64,000 nt of DNA from Streptomyces sp. TBY4 (GCF_024213195.1 NZ_JANAVF010000005.1:346442-410441), one strand, 5' to 3'; numbered from the stretch's first letter, positions 24,426 to 32,346 are shown. The notes: generated by a model from the sequence alone, not told the origin. Numbers and translations: made by a program.

Positions 24426-25581
24426 CCTGCGCGGCCCCGCCGTCGCGCCGCGCCCGCTCGACGCCCGCGCGCTGGCGGCCCTCGCCGCCAACCCCGGCTG
24501 CGGCAGACGCGCCCTGCTCGACGGCGCCGGCGTGGACAAGACGGGCCTCGCGGCGGCCCTCGGCTCCCCCGCGCCCTTCGGGCAGTCGCAGTTCGCCATC
24601 GTGCGCGGCAACTCCTTCGAGGCCAAGGTCAAGGGAGACGGCGGGGCCGAGCTCCTGCGGCTGGTGTACGAGCACCTCGGCGCGGGGCCGGGAGGCGCGG
24701 CGGGATCCGGCGGCACGTCCGCCGCGCCCGGGCCGGACGCCCTCACCCCCGACCTCACCGCCGCCGGCCCCCAGGGCCGCGCCGCCCGCACCGCGCTCGC
24801 CCTGCGCGAGGCGACCGCCGCCGGGGCCTGGACCCTGCTCGACCACCCCATGCTCGCGCTGGAGGTGGCCGGCACCCCCGCCTACCTCGAGCCGGACGCC
24901 GTCGTCGTGCACCCCGACGGGCGCTGGACCGTGGTGGAGATCAAGTCCTTCCCGATGATCGACGGCTCGGCCGACGCCGCGAAGGTGGGCGCCGCCGCCC
25001 GCCAGGCCGCCGTCTACGTCCTGGCCCTGGAGGCGACCGCGGCGAAGGTGGCCGGCGCCGAGGTCGGGCACACCGTGCTGCTCGTCTGCCCCAAGGACTT
25101 CTCCAACCTGCCCACCGCCGCCCCGGTCGACATCCGCCGCGAGCGCTCGGTGACCCGGCGCCAGCTGGAGCGACTCACCCGGGTCGAGGAGCTGGCCGGG
25201 GCCCTGCCCGAAGGCCTCACCTTCGATCCGGCGTGCTCCGCCGAGGAGCTGACCGAGGCCGTCTCGGCCGTGTCCGCCGCCTACGCCCCCGAGTGCCTGG
25301 CCGCCTGCGAGCTGGCCTTCCACTGCCGGGACCGGGCGCGCGCGGCCGGCGAGGTGACCGCGCTCGGCCGCTCCGTACGGGGCGAGCTGGGCGGGCTGAC
25401 CACGGTCGAGGCGGCCCTCGCGGCAGCGGCCGGACACCCCGACGGCGCTGCCCCCGCCGCCGACCTGGCCTTCGAGGACCCCACCGCGGCCGCGCTGCGG
25501 TACGCCGCCCGGCTGCGCGCCGAGGCACTGGAGCAAGCTCCTGCCCGCATCCGCCCGGAGGCCGTCGAATGTCCCTGCTGA
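24349..25581 (+). CDS. RecB-type PD-(D/E)XK nuclease with four-cysteine cluster (first gene of a nuclease-unknown-helicase operon)
   Basis: 410 aa from GTG 24349 (GGGAG about 10 bases upstream; GTG 24325 also possible). The nuclease core is LEPDAVVV...TVVEIKSF: D183, E197 and K199 form the PD-(D/E)XK triad, and QAAVY downstream is the QxxxY motif of RecB-family nucleases. C-terminal to it, C296, C316, C320 and C326 (C-x19-C-x3-C-x5-C) have the arrangement of the iron-sulfur staple of AddB/Cas4-type nucleases, although those normally have CxxC. The very end, VECPC, has two more cysteines. The gene overlaps the PAP2 gene at its start and the next gene by 13 bp at its end. I infer a DNA nuclease; no relative of known function is recognised. 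Confidence 0.8.
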   Translation: MSSYLSSGQPTTPQTPPRTLRQRLADLRGPAVAPRPLDARALAALAANPGCGRRALLDGAGVDKTGLAAALGSPAPFGQSQFAIVRGNSFEAKVKGDGGAELLRLVYEHLGAGPGGAAGSGGTSAAPGPDALTPDLTAAGPQGRAARTALALREATAAGAWTLLDHPMLALEVAGTPAYLEPDAVVVHPDGRWTVVEIKSFPMIDGSADAAKVGAAARQAAVYVLALEATAAKVAGAEVGHTVLLVCPKDFSNLPTAAPVDIRRERSVTRRQLERLTRVEELAGALPEGLTFDPACSAEELTEAVSAVSAAYAPECLAACELAFHCRDRARAAGEVTALGRSVRGELGGLTTVEAALAAAAGHPDGAAPAADLAFEDPTAAALRYAARLRAEALEQAPARIRPEAVECPC

Positions 25582-27164
25582 ACACCCTGGCCCGGCTGGA
25601 GGCCGTCCGCGCCGGGCGGGCCCAGCCGCTGGCGACCGTACGGCACCGGCATCTCGGCGAGCAGCCGCTGGTCTTCGTACCGCTGACGACGGCGGGTGAG
25701 GCCGGGGCACCGCTGGGTGCGATGTTCGGCACCGATCCGCAGGACCCGCGGATCCTGGTCGTGCCGCAGCCGCGCGACCGGGACATGCGCTGGGAGTTCC
25801 TGGCCGAGCTCGCCCGGAACCTGGTGCCGTACATCGACGGGTACGCGGACGCCGTCGAGCCGGTGGAGCGCACCGAGACCGACCCGGAGACGGGCAAGCG
25901 GGTCAAGGTGGAGGCCGAGCTCTGCCTGGACGCGCCGCAGCTGATCGTGCCGAGCCGCGCGGGCATCGAGTACGTCCGGCTGCTGGGGCGGTCCATGCGG
26001 TTCCGGCGGACCGCCGAGGAGGACCCCGAGAACCCGTATCCGGCGCCCGCGCAGGTCCCGCTGCTGGGCCGCTGGTTCACCCACTTCGCCGAGCGCTCTC
26101 GGGTACCGGGGTCCTCGCTGCTGCTGTCGGCCACGGACCTGCTGTCGCGGCACTGGGCGACCGGGCAGAGCAATCTGGAGGACCAGCACCTGCAGGCGCT
26201 GCTGGCGTGGATCGACCCGCCCGAGGGGGCCTCCGGCGCCGAGCTGGCGCTGCGGGCCGAGCTCGGCCGGGACGAGCACGGCCAGTTGCTGCTCCCTCCG
26301 GCCGGTCCGGCCACCGATCCGGCCTTCGACAACAAGCTGCTGGCCCCGGCGATCGCGAAGTTCGACGCGGCGCGCATGACCGAGCCCAGGGACGGTGACG
26401 GTCCGCGGTTCGCCGAGCGGGCGGTCCGCCGGCTGGTCGTGGACCAGATGCAGAGCACCTGGTGGGCGGTGTGGCACGCGCTGGACCTGCTCCGCGAACT
26501 GCCCGTCGGACAGCGGGCCGAGGACCGCTGGACCGGTGACCGCTGGTCGTACACCGGCCACCGGGACCGGGTCCGGGCGGGCGAGGGCCCGCAGCCGCGC
26601 CGCGACGACGCGGTGACGGCCGCGCGCAAGCTCGCGGCGCGGGAGACCGAGCAGGTGCGGCTCGACGCCCAGGAGGCGCTGGACGACCCGCTGGTGATGG
26701 CGGGGCGGCGGCTCTCCGGCGAGGCCTTCGCCGGCGAGGTCACCGAAGTGGTCATGGAGTGGACGGAGTCGAAGCGGCCGAGCCCGCGCCCGCTGGTGTG
26801 GGTGGCCACGGAGGACCGGCCGCAGCTCACGGAGGACGGCGAGGGCGGTACTGGCCCCAAGGTGTACCGCTCCCTCGACGGGCGCCCGCAGAGCGCGCAG
26901 TTCGTGCGCCGGGAGGAGGACGGCCGGCTCGTGCTGCGCGTCCTCGACAAGATGGGCCGCGGCAAGGACCCGGAGCCGGGCTCGGTGCCGGAGAAGGGCG
27001 ACCGGGTGTGCTGGACGCTGTTCGAGCACGATGCGCGCGGCGGCCCGAAGCTGCCGGACCCCGAGCAGACGCCGTGGACCCACGGCGGTCCGCCCGCGCA
27101 CCTGACCGGTGGCGCCCCCGCGCTGCCGCTGCCCGACCCCGTGACCGCCGAGGACCTGCTGTGA
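25569..27164 (+). CDS. 531-aa protein of unknown type between nuclease and helicase
   Basis: Starts ATG 25569 with GGAGG 7 bases upstream, inside the end of the nuclease gene, and ends sharing GTGA with the helicase start, so the three are translationally coupled. The protein is hydrophilic, with no signal peptide, membrane helix, P-loop or recognisable nuclease or methylase motif. Sections with regular look: DPRILVVPQPRDRDMRWEFLAELARNLVPYIDGY (about 55-90), a Trp/His-rich centre (TWWAVWHALDLLRELP), and a C-terminal region with KRPSPRPLVWVATEDRP, KVYRSLDGRP and VLRVLDKMGRGKDPEPGSVPEKGDRVCWTL, which looks like a beta-barrel (OB- or SH3-like) module. It could be the DNA-recognition or scaffold subunit, but this is inferred from position only. 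Confidence 0.85.
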   Translation: MSLLNTLARLEAVRAGRAQPLATVRHRHLGEQPLVFVPLTTAGEAGAPLGAMFGTDPQDPRILVVPQPRDRDMRWEFLAELARNLVPYIDGYADAVEPVERTETDPETGKRVKVEAELCLDAPQLIVPSRAGIEYVRLLGRSMRFRRTAEEDPENPYPAPAQVPLLGRWFTHFAERSRVPGSSLLLSATDLLSRHWATGQSNLEDQHLQALLAWIDPPEGASGAELALRAELGRDEHGQLLLPPAGPATDPAFDNKLLAPAIAKFDAARMTEPRDGDGPRFAERAVRRLVVDQMQSTWWAVWHALDLLRELPVGQRAEDRWTGDRWSYTGHRDRVRAGEGPQPRRDDAVTAARKLAARETEQVRLDAQEALDDPLVMAGRRLSGEAFAGEVTEVVMEWTESKRPSPRPLVWVATEDRPQLTEDGEGGTGPKVYRSLDGRPQSAQFVRREEDGRLVLRVLDKMGRGKDPEPGSVPEKGDRVCWTLFEHDARGGPKLPDPEQTPWTHGGPPAHLTGGAPALPLPDPVTAEDLL

Positions 27165-28504
27165 GCACCGCAAGCACCGCTTTCGATCCGGGCGCGGCCG
27201 CCGGCCGGGCCACCGACGCCATCCTGCGCGACACCCTGCACGGCGGGGCCCGGGGCGTGGTCGTCGATTCCCCGCCCGGGGCCGGGAAGTCCACCCTGGT
27301 GGTGCGGGCGGCCCGGGACCTGGCGGCTGCGGGCCGCCGGCTGATGGTGGTCGCGCAGACGAACGCCCAGGTCGACGACCTGGTGCTGCGGCTGCACGCG
27401 AAGGAGCCGGAGCTGAAGGTGGGCCGGCTGCACAGCAGCGAGGGCGACGCCTACGATCCGGCCCTGCGCGAGCTGGACTCGGTGGTGCTGTCGGCGAAGC
27501 CGGGGGATCTCGCGGGGCTGCCCATCACCATCTCGACGGCGGCCAAGTGGGCGTGGGTCAAGGACGTGGAGCCCTGGGAGCACGCCATCGTGGACGAGGC
27601 GTACCAGATGCGGTCGGACGCGCTGCTGGCGGTGGCCGGGCTGTTCGACCGGGCGCTGTTCGTGGGCGACCCGGGGCAGCTGGACCCGTTCAGCGTGGTC
27701 GGCGCCGAGCAGTGGGCGGGCCTGTCCTACGATCCTTCGGCCTCGGCGGTGTCCACCCTCCTCGCGCACAACCCGGACCTGCCGCAGCACCGGCTGCCCG
27801 TGTCCTGGCGGCTGCCGGCTTCGGCCGCGCCGCTGGTCTCCCGCGCCTTCTACCCGTACACGCGGTTCCGCAGCGGTACGGGCCCGGGCGAGCGGCGGAT
27901 GTCCTACGGGGTCGCGGGCGACGGCTCGGGCCCCGACCGGGTGCTGGACGAGGCCGCCGAGTCGGGGTGGGGGCTCCTCGAACTGCCGGCCCGGCACACC
28001 CCGCGCACCGACCCGGAGGCGGTGCGGGCGGTGGCCCTGGTGGTGCGCCGGGCGCTGGACCGGGGTGCGGTGACGGAGGACGAGCAGGCGGGCGGCCCGT
28101 CCCCGCTGACGGCGGACCGGATCGCGGTGGGCACCGCGCACCGGGACCAGGCGGCGGCGGTCCGCTCGGCGCTGTCCGCGCTCGGGGTCACGGGGGTCAC
28201 CGTGGACACGGCCAACCGGCTCCAGGGCCGCGAGTACGACCTCACGGTGGTCCTGCACCCCCTGTCGGGCCGCCCCGACGCGACCGCCTTCCACCTGGAG
28301 ACGGGCCGGCTGTGCGTCCTCGCCTCCCGGCACCGGCACGCCTGCGTGGTGGTGGCCCGGGCGGGGATAGCGGAGCTCCTGGACGCCCACCCGTCCTCGG
28401 ACCCGGTGCAGCTGGGCGTGACGATGAAGTTCCCCGACGGCTGGGAGGCCAACCACTCGGTCCTGGCCCACCTGGCCGAACACCGGGTGGTCTGGCGGCC
28501 CTAG
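27161..28504 (+). CDS. Superfamily 1 (UPF1/DNA2-like) helicase-type ATPase
   Basis: 447 aa from GTG 27161. Motifs in order: Walker A SPPGAGKST (K43), motif Ia VVAQTNAQVD (about 64-72), motif II IVDEAYQM (D145-E146), motif III VGDPGQLDPF (168-177), motif IV SWRLP (215-219), motif V TANRLQGREYDLTVV (350-364) and motif VI LCVLASRHRHACVVV (384-398). This set is that of SF1B helicases of the UPF1/DNA2/Senataxin type. The protein is short for a helicase and has no nuclease or Zn domain of its own; the nuclease is provided by the first gene of the operon. Together they resemble a split version of fused RecB-nuclease/SF1-helicase proteins. Confidence 0.9.
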   Translation: MSTASTAFDPGAAAGRATDAILRDTLHGGARGVVVDSPPGAGKSTLVVRAARDLAAAGRRLMVVAQTNAQVDDLVLRLHAKEPELKVGRLHSSEGDAYDPALRELDSVVLSAKPGDLAGLPITISTAAKWAWVKDVEPWEHAIVDEAYQMRSDALLAVAGLFDRALFVGDPGQLDPFSVVGAEQWAGLSYDPSASAVSTLLAHNPDLPQHRLPVSWRLPASAAPLVSRAFYPYTRFRSGTGPGERRMSYGVAGDGSGPDRVLDEAAESGWGLLELPARHTPRTDPEAVRAVALVVRRALDRGAVTEDEQAGGPSPLTADRIAVGTAHRDQAAAVRSALSALGVTGVTVDTANRLQGREYDLTVVLHPLSGRPDATAFHLETGRLCVLASRHRHACVVVARAGIAELLDAHPSSDPVQLGVTMKFPDGWEANHSVLAHLAEHRVVWRP

Positions 28505-28525
28505 GCCGTCTCTCGGCAGCCCGGC

Positions 28526-29014
28526 TCAGCGGGTCTTGCGCTCCACGCCGAGGCGGGTGCGGAGCAGCTCGCCCACCTCCGCGAAGGTGCGCAGCTGATC
28601 CGGGGTCAGGATGTCGATGAGGTGGCGGCGCACCGATTCCACGTGGAGCGGGGCGGCCGTCATGATCGTGGTGACGCCCTGCTCGGTGAGCACCACCTCG
28701 GCGCCGCGCCCGTCGTCGGGCACCTCTTCGCGGCGGACGATTCCGCGCTGCTCCATCCGGGTGAGCTGGTGGGAGAGCCGGCTGCGGGACCACTGCATGA
28801 GGACGGCGAGGGCGCTGATGCGCATGCGGTGGCCGTCGGTGGAGCCGAGGACGGACAGCACGTCGTAGTCGGCTTCGGAGAGCCCGCTGTCCTGGGTCAG
28901 ATCCCGCGCGATATCGGCGTTGACCAGCGGGAACATCCGCCGCCAGGCGTACCAGGCCTGCTGTTCGGGCTCGCTGAGCCAGCGCGGCGCGCTCTCACTC
29001 TCGTTCGCGGTCAT
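28526..29014 (-). CDS. MarR-family transcriptional regulator
   Basis: 162 aa from ATG 29014. Winged helix with MRISALAVLMQWSRSRLSHQLTRMEQRGIVRREEVPDDGRGAEVVLTEQG; the QWSRSRLSHQ recognition helix and DDGRGAEV wing are typical of the OhrR/HosA-like half of the family. No cysteine is present in the protein, so a thiol-sensing mechanism is unlikely. Divergent from a FMN reductase gene with three copies of a 10-12-bp motif in the 115-bp gap, the probable operators. Ends 21 bp after the convergent helicase gene. Confidence 0.93.
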   Translation of the reverse strand: MTANESESAPRWLSEPEQQAWYAWRRMFPLVNADIARDLTQDSGLSEADYDVLSVLGSTDGHRMRISALAVLMQWSRSRLSHQLTRMEQRGIVRREEVPDDGRGAEVVLTEQGVTTIMTAAPLHVESVRRHLIDILTPDQLRTFAEVGELLRTRLGVERKTR

Positions 29015-29036
29015 GGTCGAAGTCTAGACCGGTACG

Positions 29037-29100
29037 TGACACGTCACCTATCTGGTTGACACGTCACCCATCCCTGCGCTCTCATAGGTGACACGTCAAC
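29037..29100. promoter_or_regulatory. Triplicated operator TGACACGTCAcc for the MarR regulator
   Basis: TGACACGTCACC occurs at 29037-29048 and 29057-29068, and TGACACGTCAAC at 29089-29100, all in the same orientation, with start-to-start spacing 20 and 32 bp (about two and three helical turns). Each copy has palindromic arms TGAC/GTCA around AC. The array fills the gap between the MarR gene and the reductase gene. Confidence 0.7.
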
Positions 29101-29129
29101 AAAACTGTCCCGGACGCGAGGAGCCCGCC

Positions 29130-29699
29130 ATGAACCCCCGCCCGATCCGCCTGCACGTCATCTCCGCCTCCGTCCGCCCCACCTCCGCCGCCCGCCCTCT
29201 GGCCCGCTGGGCCGCGGCCCAGGCCGACGAGCAGGGGCGCTTCGAGGTCACCCCCGTCGATCTCGCCGAGATCGCCCTGCCCTTCCTGGACGAGCCGGAG
29301 TACGCCTCCACCGGGATCTACGCCCACCCCCACACCCGCGCATGGAGCGCCCTGGTCGACTCCGCCGACGCCTTCCTCTTCGTGCTGCCGATGTACAACG
29401 GCGGTTTCACCGCCCCCTTCAAGAACGCCGTCGACTTCCTCTACCGCGAATGGCAGGGCAAGCCCGCCGGGCTGCTCTCCTACAGCGACGGCGGCTCCGG
29501 CGGCGCCCCGGCCGGCCGGATGCTGCGCCCGGTGCTGCAGGCCGTCGGCATGGTGCCCACCGGGGCCTCGGTGGCCGTCCCGGGGATCGCCGGGCTGGTC
29601 GCGACGGGGGCCTTCCGGGCCCCGGAGGGCGTCACGGACGAGCTGGCGGCCGTACTGGACGAGCTCGCGGCCCTCGCGAGGACGCCGGTCTGCGCCTGA
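29130..29699 (+). CDS. NAD(P)H-dependent FMN reductase (flavodoxin fold)
   Basis: 189 aa from ATG 29130, preceded by GAGGAG. VISASVRPTSAARPLARWAA is the phosphate-binding loop of the NADPH_FMN_red/azoreductase-like family and LPMYNGGFTAPFKNAVDFLYREWQGKPAGLLSYSDGGSGG is the conserved central stretch contacting the isoalloxazine. Cytosolic flavoprotein that may reduce quinones, azo dyes or free flavin. Regulated, by layout, by the divergent MarR protein. The LPMYNG motif is the family hallmark; the natural substrate is not known. Confidence 0.92.
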   Translation: MNPRPIRLHVISASVRPTSAARPLARWAAAQADEQGRFEVTPVDLAEIALPFLDEPEYASTGIYAHPHTRAWSALVDSADAFLFVLPMYNGGFTAPFKNAVDFLYREWQGKPAGLLSYSDGGSGGAPAGRMLRPVLQAVGMVPTGASVAVPGIAGLVATGAFRAPEGVTDELAAVLDELAALARTPVCA

Positions 29700-29749
29700 C
29701 GGGCCCGGTCAGCGTGTGACGGGCCCGGCCGACCCGTGACGGGCCCCGG

Positions 29750-31012
29750 TCAGCGCGCGAGGAGCGCCCCGCTCAGGTGGTCGTACGCGGCGTGCGCGTG
29801 CAGCCGTACGCCCGTGATCAGGGCGGCGTCGTCGGCGTAGAAGGCGGGGTGGTGGTTGCCCACCAGGCCCCGGCCGCCGGGGACGGGCACCGGTTCGCCG
29901 CTCGCCGGGTCCAGGGCGGTGTCCTGGACGCCGAGCATCACGTACAGCCCGCCGAAGCGGGTGATGAACTCGGATACGTCGTCGTAGCCGAGCGTCCCGC
30001 CGACCTCCACCACCCGGTCCGCGCCCGCGACCCGGCGCAGGGTGGGCAGCGCGGCCTCGACCCAGGCCGGGTCGTTGCGCACCGCGGGCACGTCCTGGAG
30101 CAGTTCTACGGTCGCGGAGGCCCCGTAGGCCCCGGCCGTGTGCTCGGCCAGCGCGGTCAGCCGGGCTTTGACCTCGGGCATGTCCCGCTCCTCGGCGCAG
30201 CGGATCGTGCCCCAGAGAGTGACCGTTTCGCCGATGACGTTGTACCGGCCGACGTCCTCGATGTGGCCGATGGAGACCGTCACCGGGGAGAACGCCGAGA
30301 CCTGGCGGTAGAGCTGGCCGATCCCGGTCAGCAGCGCCCCGACCGCGGGCATCGGGTCGACCCCGTACCAGGGCGACGAGGCGTGGGCCTGGCGGCCGGT
30401 GACGGTGACGCGGACCAGGCAGGAGGCCCCGTACATCGGGCCGGACTTGTAGCCCACCCAGCCCTTGGGGTGCGGGGTGACGTGCATACCGAAGGCCATG
30501 GTGGGGACGGGATCGGCGAAGGCCCCCTCGGCCACCATCAGCCGCGCCCCGCCCTCCTCGTCGACGGGCGGGCCCTCCTCGGCGGGCTGGAACACGAACA
30601 GCACGGTTCCGGGCAGCCGTTCCCGTACCCGTACGTCGGCCAGTGCGCGCGCCGCTCCGAGGAGCATCGCGGTGTGGCAGTCGTGGCCGCAGGCGTGCGA
30701 GGCCCCGCCGGTGGCGGCGAACTTCGCCCCGCAGCGGTCGGGGACGGGCAGTGCGTCGATGTCGGCCCGCAGCGCCGCCACCCGGTCCCCGGGCAGGCCG
30801 CCGCGCAGCACCCCGACCACCCCGTGCCCGGCGATGCCGGTCCGCACCTCGTCCAGCCCGAACCCGGCGAGCTCCCGCGCCACCAGCCGCGCGGTGGCGG
30901 CCTCACGGTTGGGCAGCTCCGGATTGCGGTGCAGATGACGGCGCCAGCCGATCACCTGCTCGATGCCCTCGTCACAGAGCCGGTCCAGCTCCTCGTGCAC
31001 ACCTTTGGCCAT
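29750..31012 (-). CDS. M20-family metal-dependent amidohydrolase
   Basis: 420 aa. The metal-binding motifs SHACGHDCHTAMLLGAA and FQPAEEGPP match M20D aminoacylase/carboxypeptidase (hippurate and IAA-amino-acid hydrolase) enzymes, including the Cys that is a metal ligand in this subfamily. A lid domain around 185-300 contains GRQAHASSPWYGVDP. C-terminal metal ligands are in VGNHHPAFYADD. Such proteins hydrolyse N-acyl amino acids in the cytosol; specificity is unknown. Single-gene unit, divergent from a small protein gene 121 bp away. Confidence 0.93.
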   Translation of the reverse strand: MAKGVHEELDRLCDEGIEQVIGWRRHLHRNPELPNREAATARLVARELAGFGLDEVRTGIAGHGVVGVLRGGLPGDRVAALRADIDALPVPDRCGAKFAATGGASHACGHDCHTAMLLGAARALADVRVRERLPGTVLFVFQPAEEGPPVDEEGGARLMVAEGAFADPVPTMAFGMHVTPHPKGWVGYKSGPMYGASCLVRVTVTGRQAHASSPWYGVDPMPAVGALLTGIGQLYRQVSAFSPVTVSIGHIEDVGRYNVIGETVTLWGTIRCAEERDMPEVKARLTALAEHTAGAYGASATVELLQDVPAVRNDPAWVEAALPTLRRVAGADRVVEVGGTLGYDDVSEFITRFGGLYVMLGVQDTALDPASGEPVPVPGGRGLVGNHHPAFYADDAALITGVRLHAHAAYDHLSGALLAR

Positions 31013-31133
31013 ACGTACGTTCTAGCCCACGCACCGGGACCCTCGGGCGCCCTTGCGCGAAGCTGGACAATGGACGGTGGCCAGAGAGCTTTCCGGCACG
31101 GAAGCTTCCCCCACGTCCAGCAGGAGGACACGC

Positions 31134-31481
31134 ATGGCAGAGCCCGAGCGGACCGCGCGGAGGCTGCGGCCCGCGCAGTTGCTCTTCGAGCCGTCGGAGA
31201 CCGTCACGGACCCGGAGCACTTCTTCGACCTCGAGTCGATCGAGGACCCCCGGGAGCTGCTGGCCCGGGCGACGGAGCTGACCCTGGCCTTCCGCGCCGC
31301 GCAGGAGCGGGCGGTGGAGTTCCAGGCGGTGGCGGCGGCGCAGCTCGCGGATCCCCGGCGGTTCGACCGGCTGCCGGCGGCGGCGATCGCGGAGCAGGCG
31401 GAGTGGACCGAGGACTACGCCCGCAAGATGATCGAGTTCGGCGAGTCCCTGCTGCGCGGAACCGCCCCCGAGGGCGCCTGA
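31134..31481 (+). CDS. Small conserved protein, 115 aa
   Basis: Start at ATG 31134 with AGGAGG upstream (the 27 in-frame codons before it have none). Hydrophilic and mainly helical: RPAQLLFEPSETVTDPEHFFDLESIEDPRELLARATEL, then a long Ala/Glu helix (RAAQERAVEFQAVAAAQLA) and a C-terminal helix ending with LLRGTAPEGA. No domain is recognised, no signal peptide. The even heptad-like Ala/Leu spacing in the second half suggests a helical bundle or coiled coil. Confidence 0.75.
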   Translation: MAEPERTARRLRPAQLLFEPSETVTDPEHFFDLESIEDPRELLARATELTLAFRAAQERAVEFQAVAAAQLADPRRFDRLPAAAIAEQAEWTEDYARKMIEFGESLLRGTAPEGA

Positions 31482-31618
31482 GGACACGCCCGGCCGCACC
31501 CTCCGGTCTACGCGACCCTGGCATATGCGGGGCGCAACATACCCCAGTCCCACCCACCCTGTCCCGGTTTCCCGTAACTCCCGGAGATCGGTCCGCTACC
31601 CCGGGTAGACCTGGGCAT

Positions 31619-32173
31619 ATGACGACGATGACCGGCTGCCCCGCGCTCGACCCGCGGACGACGACCGCTTCCGCGACCCACGTCACCCCGGCCGGCGCCG
31701 CCTGGCTGGCCTCGGCCTCCGCCCGGCCCGCCGGCACGCTGGCGGCCTGGCAGGCCCGGCCCACCGCGCCCGCCGTGCTGCCCTGCGGGACCGCCTTCGA
31801 CGTCGTCAACGTCCCCCTCGTCCTCGGCCGCCGGATGCTCGACCTGCTCTGGGCCGAGGGCCCCGGCTCCGGGCCGGCCGCCGTGCACCGCGGGCGGACC
31901 CTGCTCTTCGCGGCCCCCGGCACCGCCCACCGGCTGCCGGCCCTGCTGGCCTGGGAGGAGTGGAGCACCCCCGTGCCCGCCCCGCTCTGCCACGGCCCCG
32001 GCGACGCCGTCACCGTGCCCCCGCTGACCGCCGACGGGGGACCCTCGCGGTGGCTCGTGGCCCCCGACACCCGGCTGCCGTGGCTCCCCGGGCCGGAGGC
32101 TCTGCTGTGGGCGTTCGTCCGTGCCACCCGAGCTGCGGATATCGATTTTTCCGATCGCCGGTCGGGGTGCTAA
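31619..32173 (+). CDS. Primase-polymerase-N-terminal-like protein
   Basis: 184 aa from ATG 31619. The sequence TPAGAAWLASASARPAGTLAAWQARPTAPAVLPCGTAFDVVNVPLVLGRRMLDLLW with later RGRTLLFAAPGTAHRLPALLAWEEW matches, in my memory, the short Streptomyces proteins filed under the bifunctional DNA primase/polymerase N-terminal family. The catalytic acidic triad of true prim-pols is not evident and the chain is short, so it may be a catalytically dead relative. It ends 18 bp before a tRNA-Lys gene. Ribosome site is weak (CCGGGTAGACC), so the start has some doubt. Confidence 0.6.
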   Translation: MTTMTGCPALDPRTTTASATHVTPAGAAWLASASARPAGTLAAWQARPTAPAVLPCGTAFDVVNVPLVLGRRMLDLLWAEGPGSGPAAVHRGRTLLFAAPGTAHRLPALLAWEEWSTPVPAPLCHGPGDAVTVPPLTADGGPSRWLVAPDTRLPWLPGPEALLWAFVRATRAADIDFSDRRSGC

Positions 32174-32191
32174 TGTCTTCCTCGTCACCAA

Positions 32192-32265
32192 GCGCCGCTA
32201 GCTCAGTTGGTTAGAGCAGCTGACTCTTAATCAGCGGGTCCGGGGTTCGAGTCCCTGGCGGCGCA
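32192..32265 (+). tRNA. tRNA-Lys (anticodon CTT), copy 1
   Basis: Acceptor GCGCCGC pairs with GCGGCGC, D arm AGCTCAGTTGGTTAGAGC, anticodon arm GCTGA-CTCTTAA-TCAGC with CTT, T arm CCGGGGTTCGAGTCCCTGG, discriminator A. Identical to the copies at 44586-44659 and 51907-51980. Confidence 0.97.
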
Positions 32266-32275
32266 CAGACGGAGA

Positions 32276-32304
32276 AAGGCCCCCACACAAGTGGGGGCCT
32301 TTTT
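32276..32304 (+). terminator. Intrinsic terminator after tRNA-Lys copy 1
   Basis: AAGGCCCCCAC-ACAA-GTGGGGGCCTT, an 11-bp stem followed by T residues, beginning 11 bases after the tRNA. Confidence 0.9.
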
Positions 32305-32322
32305 CGTGTCCGGGATCCAGCC

Positions 32323-32346
32323 TTGACCTCAACCTTGGTTGACGTA
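32323..32346 (+). promoter_or_regulatory. SoxR/MerR-type operator-promoter
   Basis: TTGACC followed by TCAACC-TT-GGTTGA (32329-32342) forms an 18-bp near-palindrome CCTCAACC/GGTTGACG with one mismatch, downstream of and overlapping a -35-like TTGACC. This is the layout of SoxR-type boxes, with a long spacer and the operator between -35 and -10. A clear -10 hexamer is not evident. The reductase ATG lies 49 bases further. Confidence 0.6.

Noticed and set aside
25217..28483. 1088-codon minus-strand frame across the nuclease/helicase operon
   Set aside because: Shadow of the plus-strand genes, Arg/Gly/Ser-rich with no fold; plus-strand motifs are intact.
29020..29030. AGTCTAGACC near the MarR start as a DasR site
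   Set aside because: Only one arm of the dre is present and the surrounding genes have no amino-sugar link.
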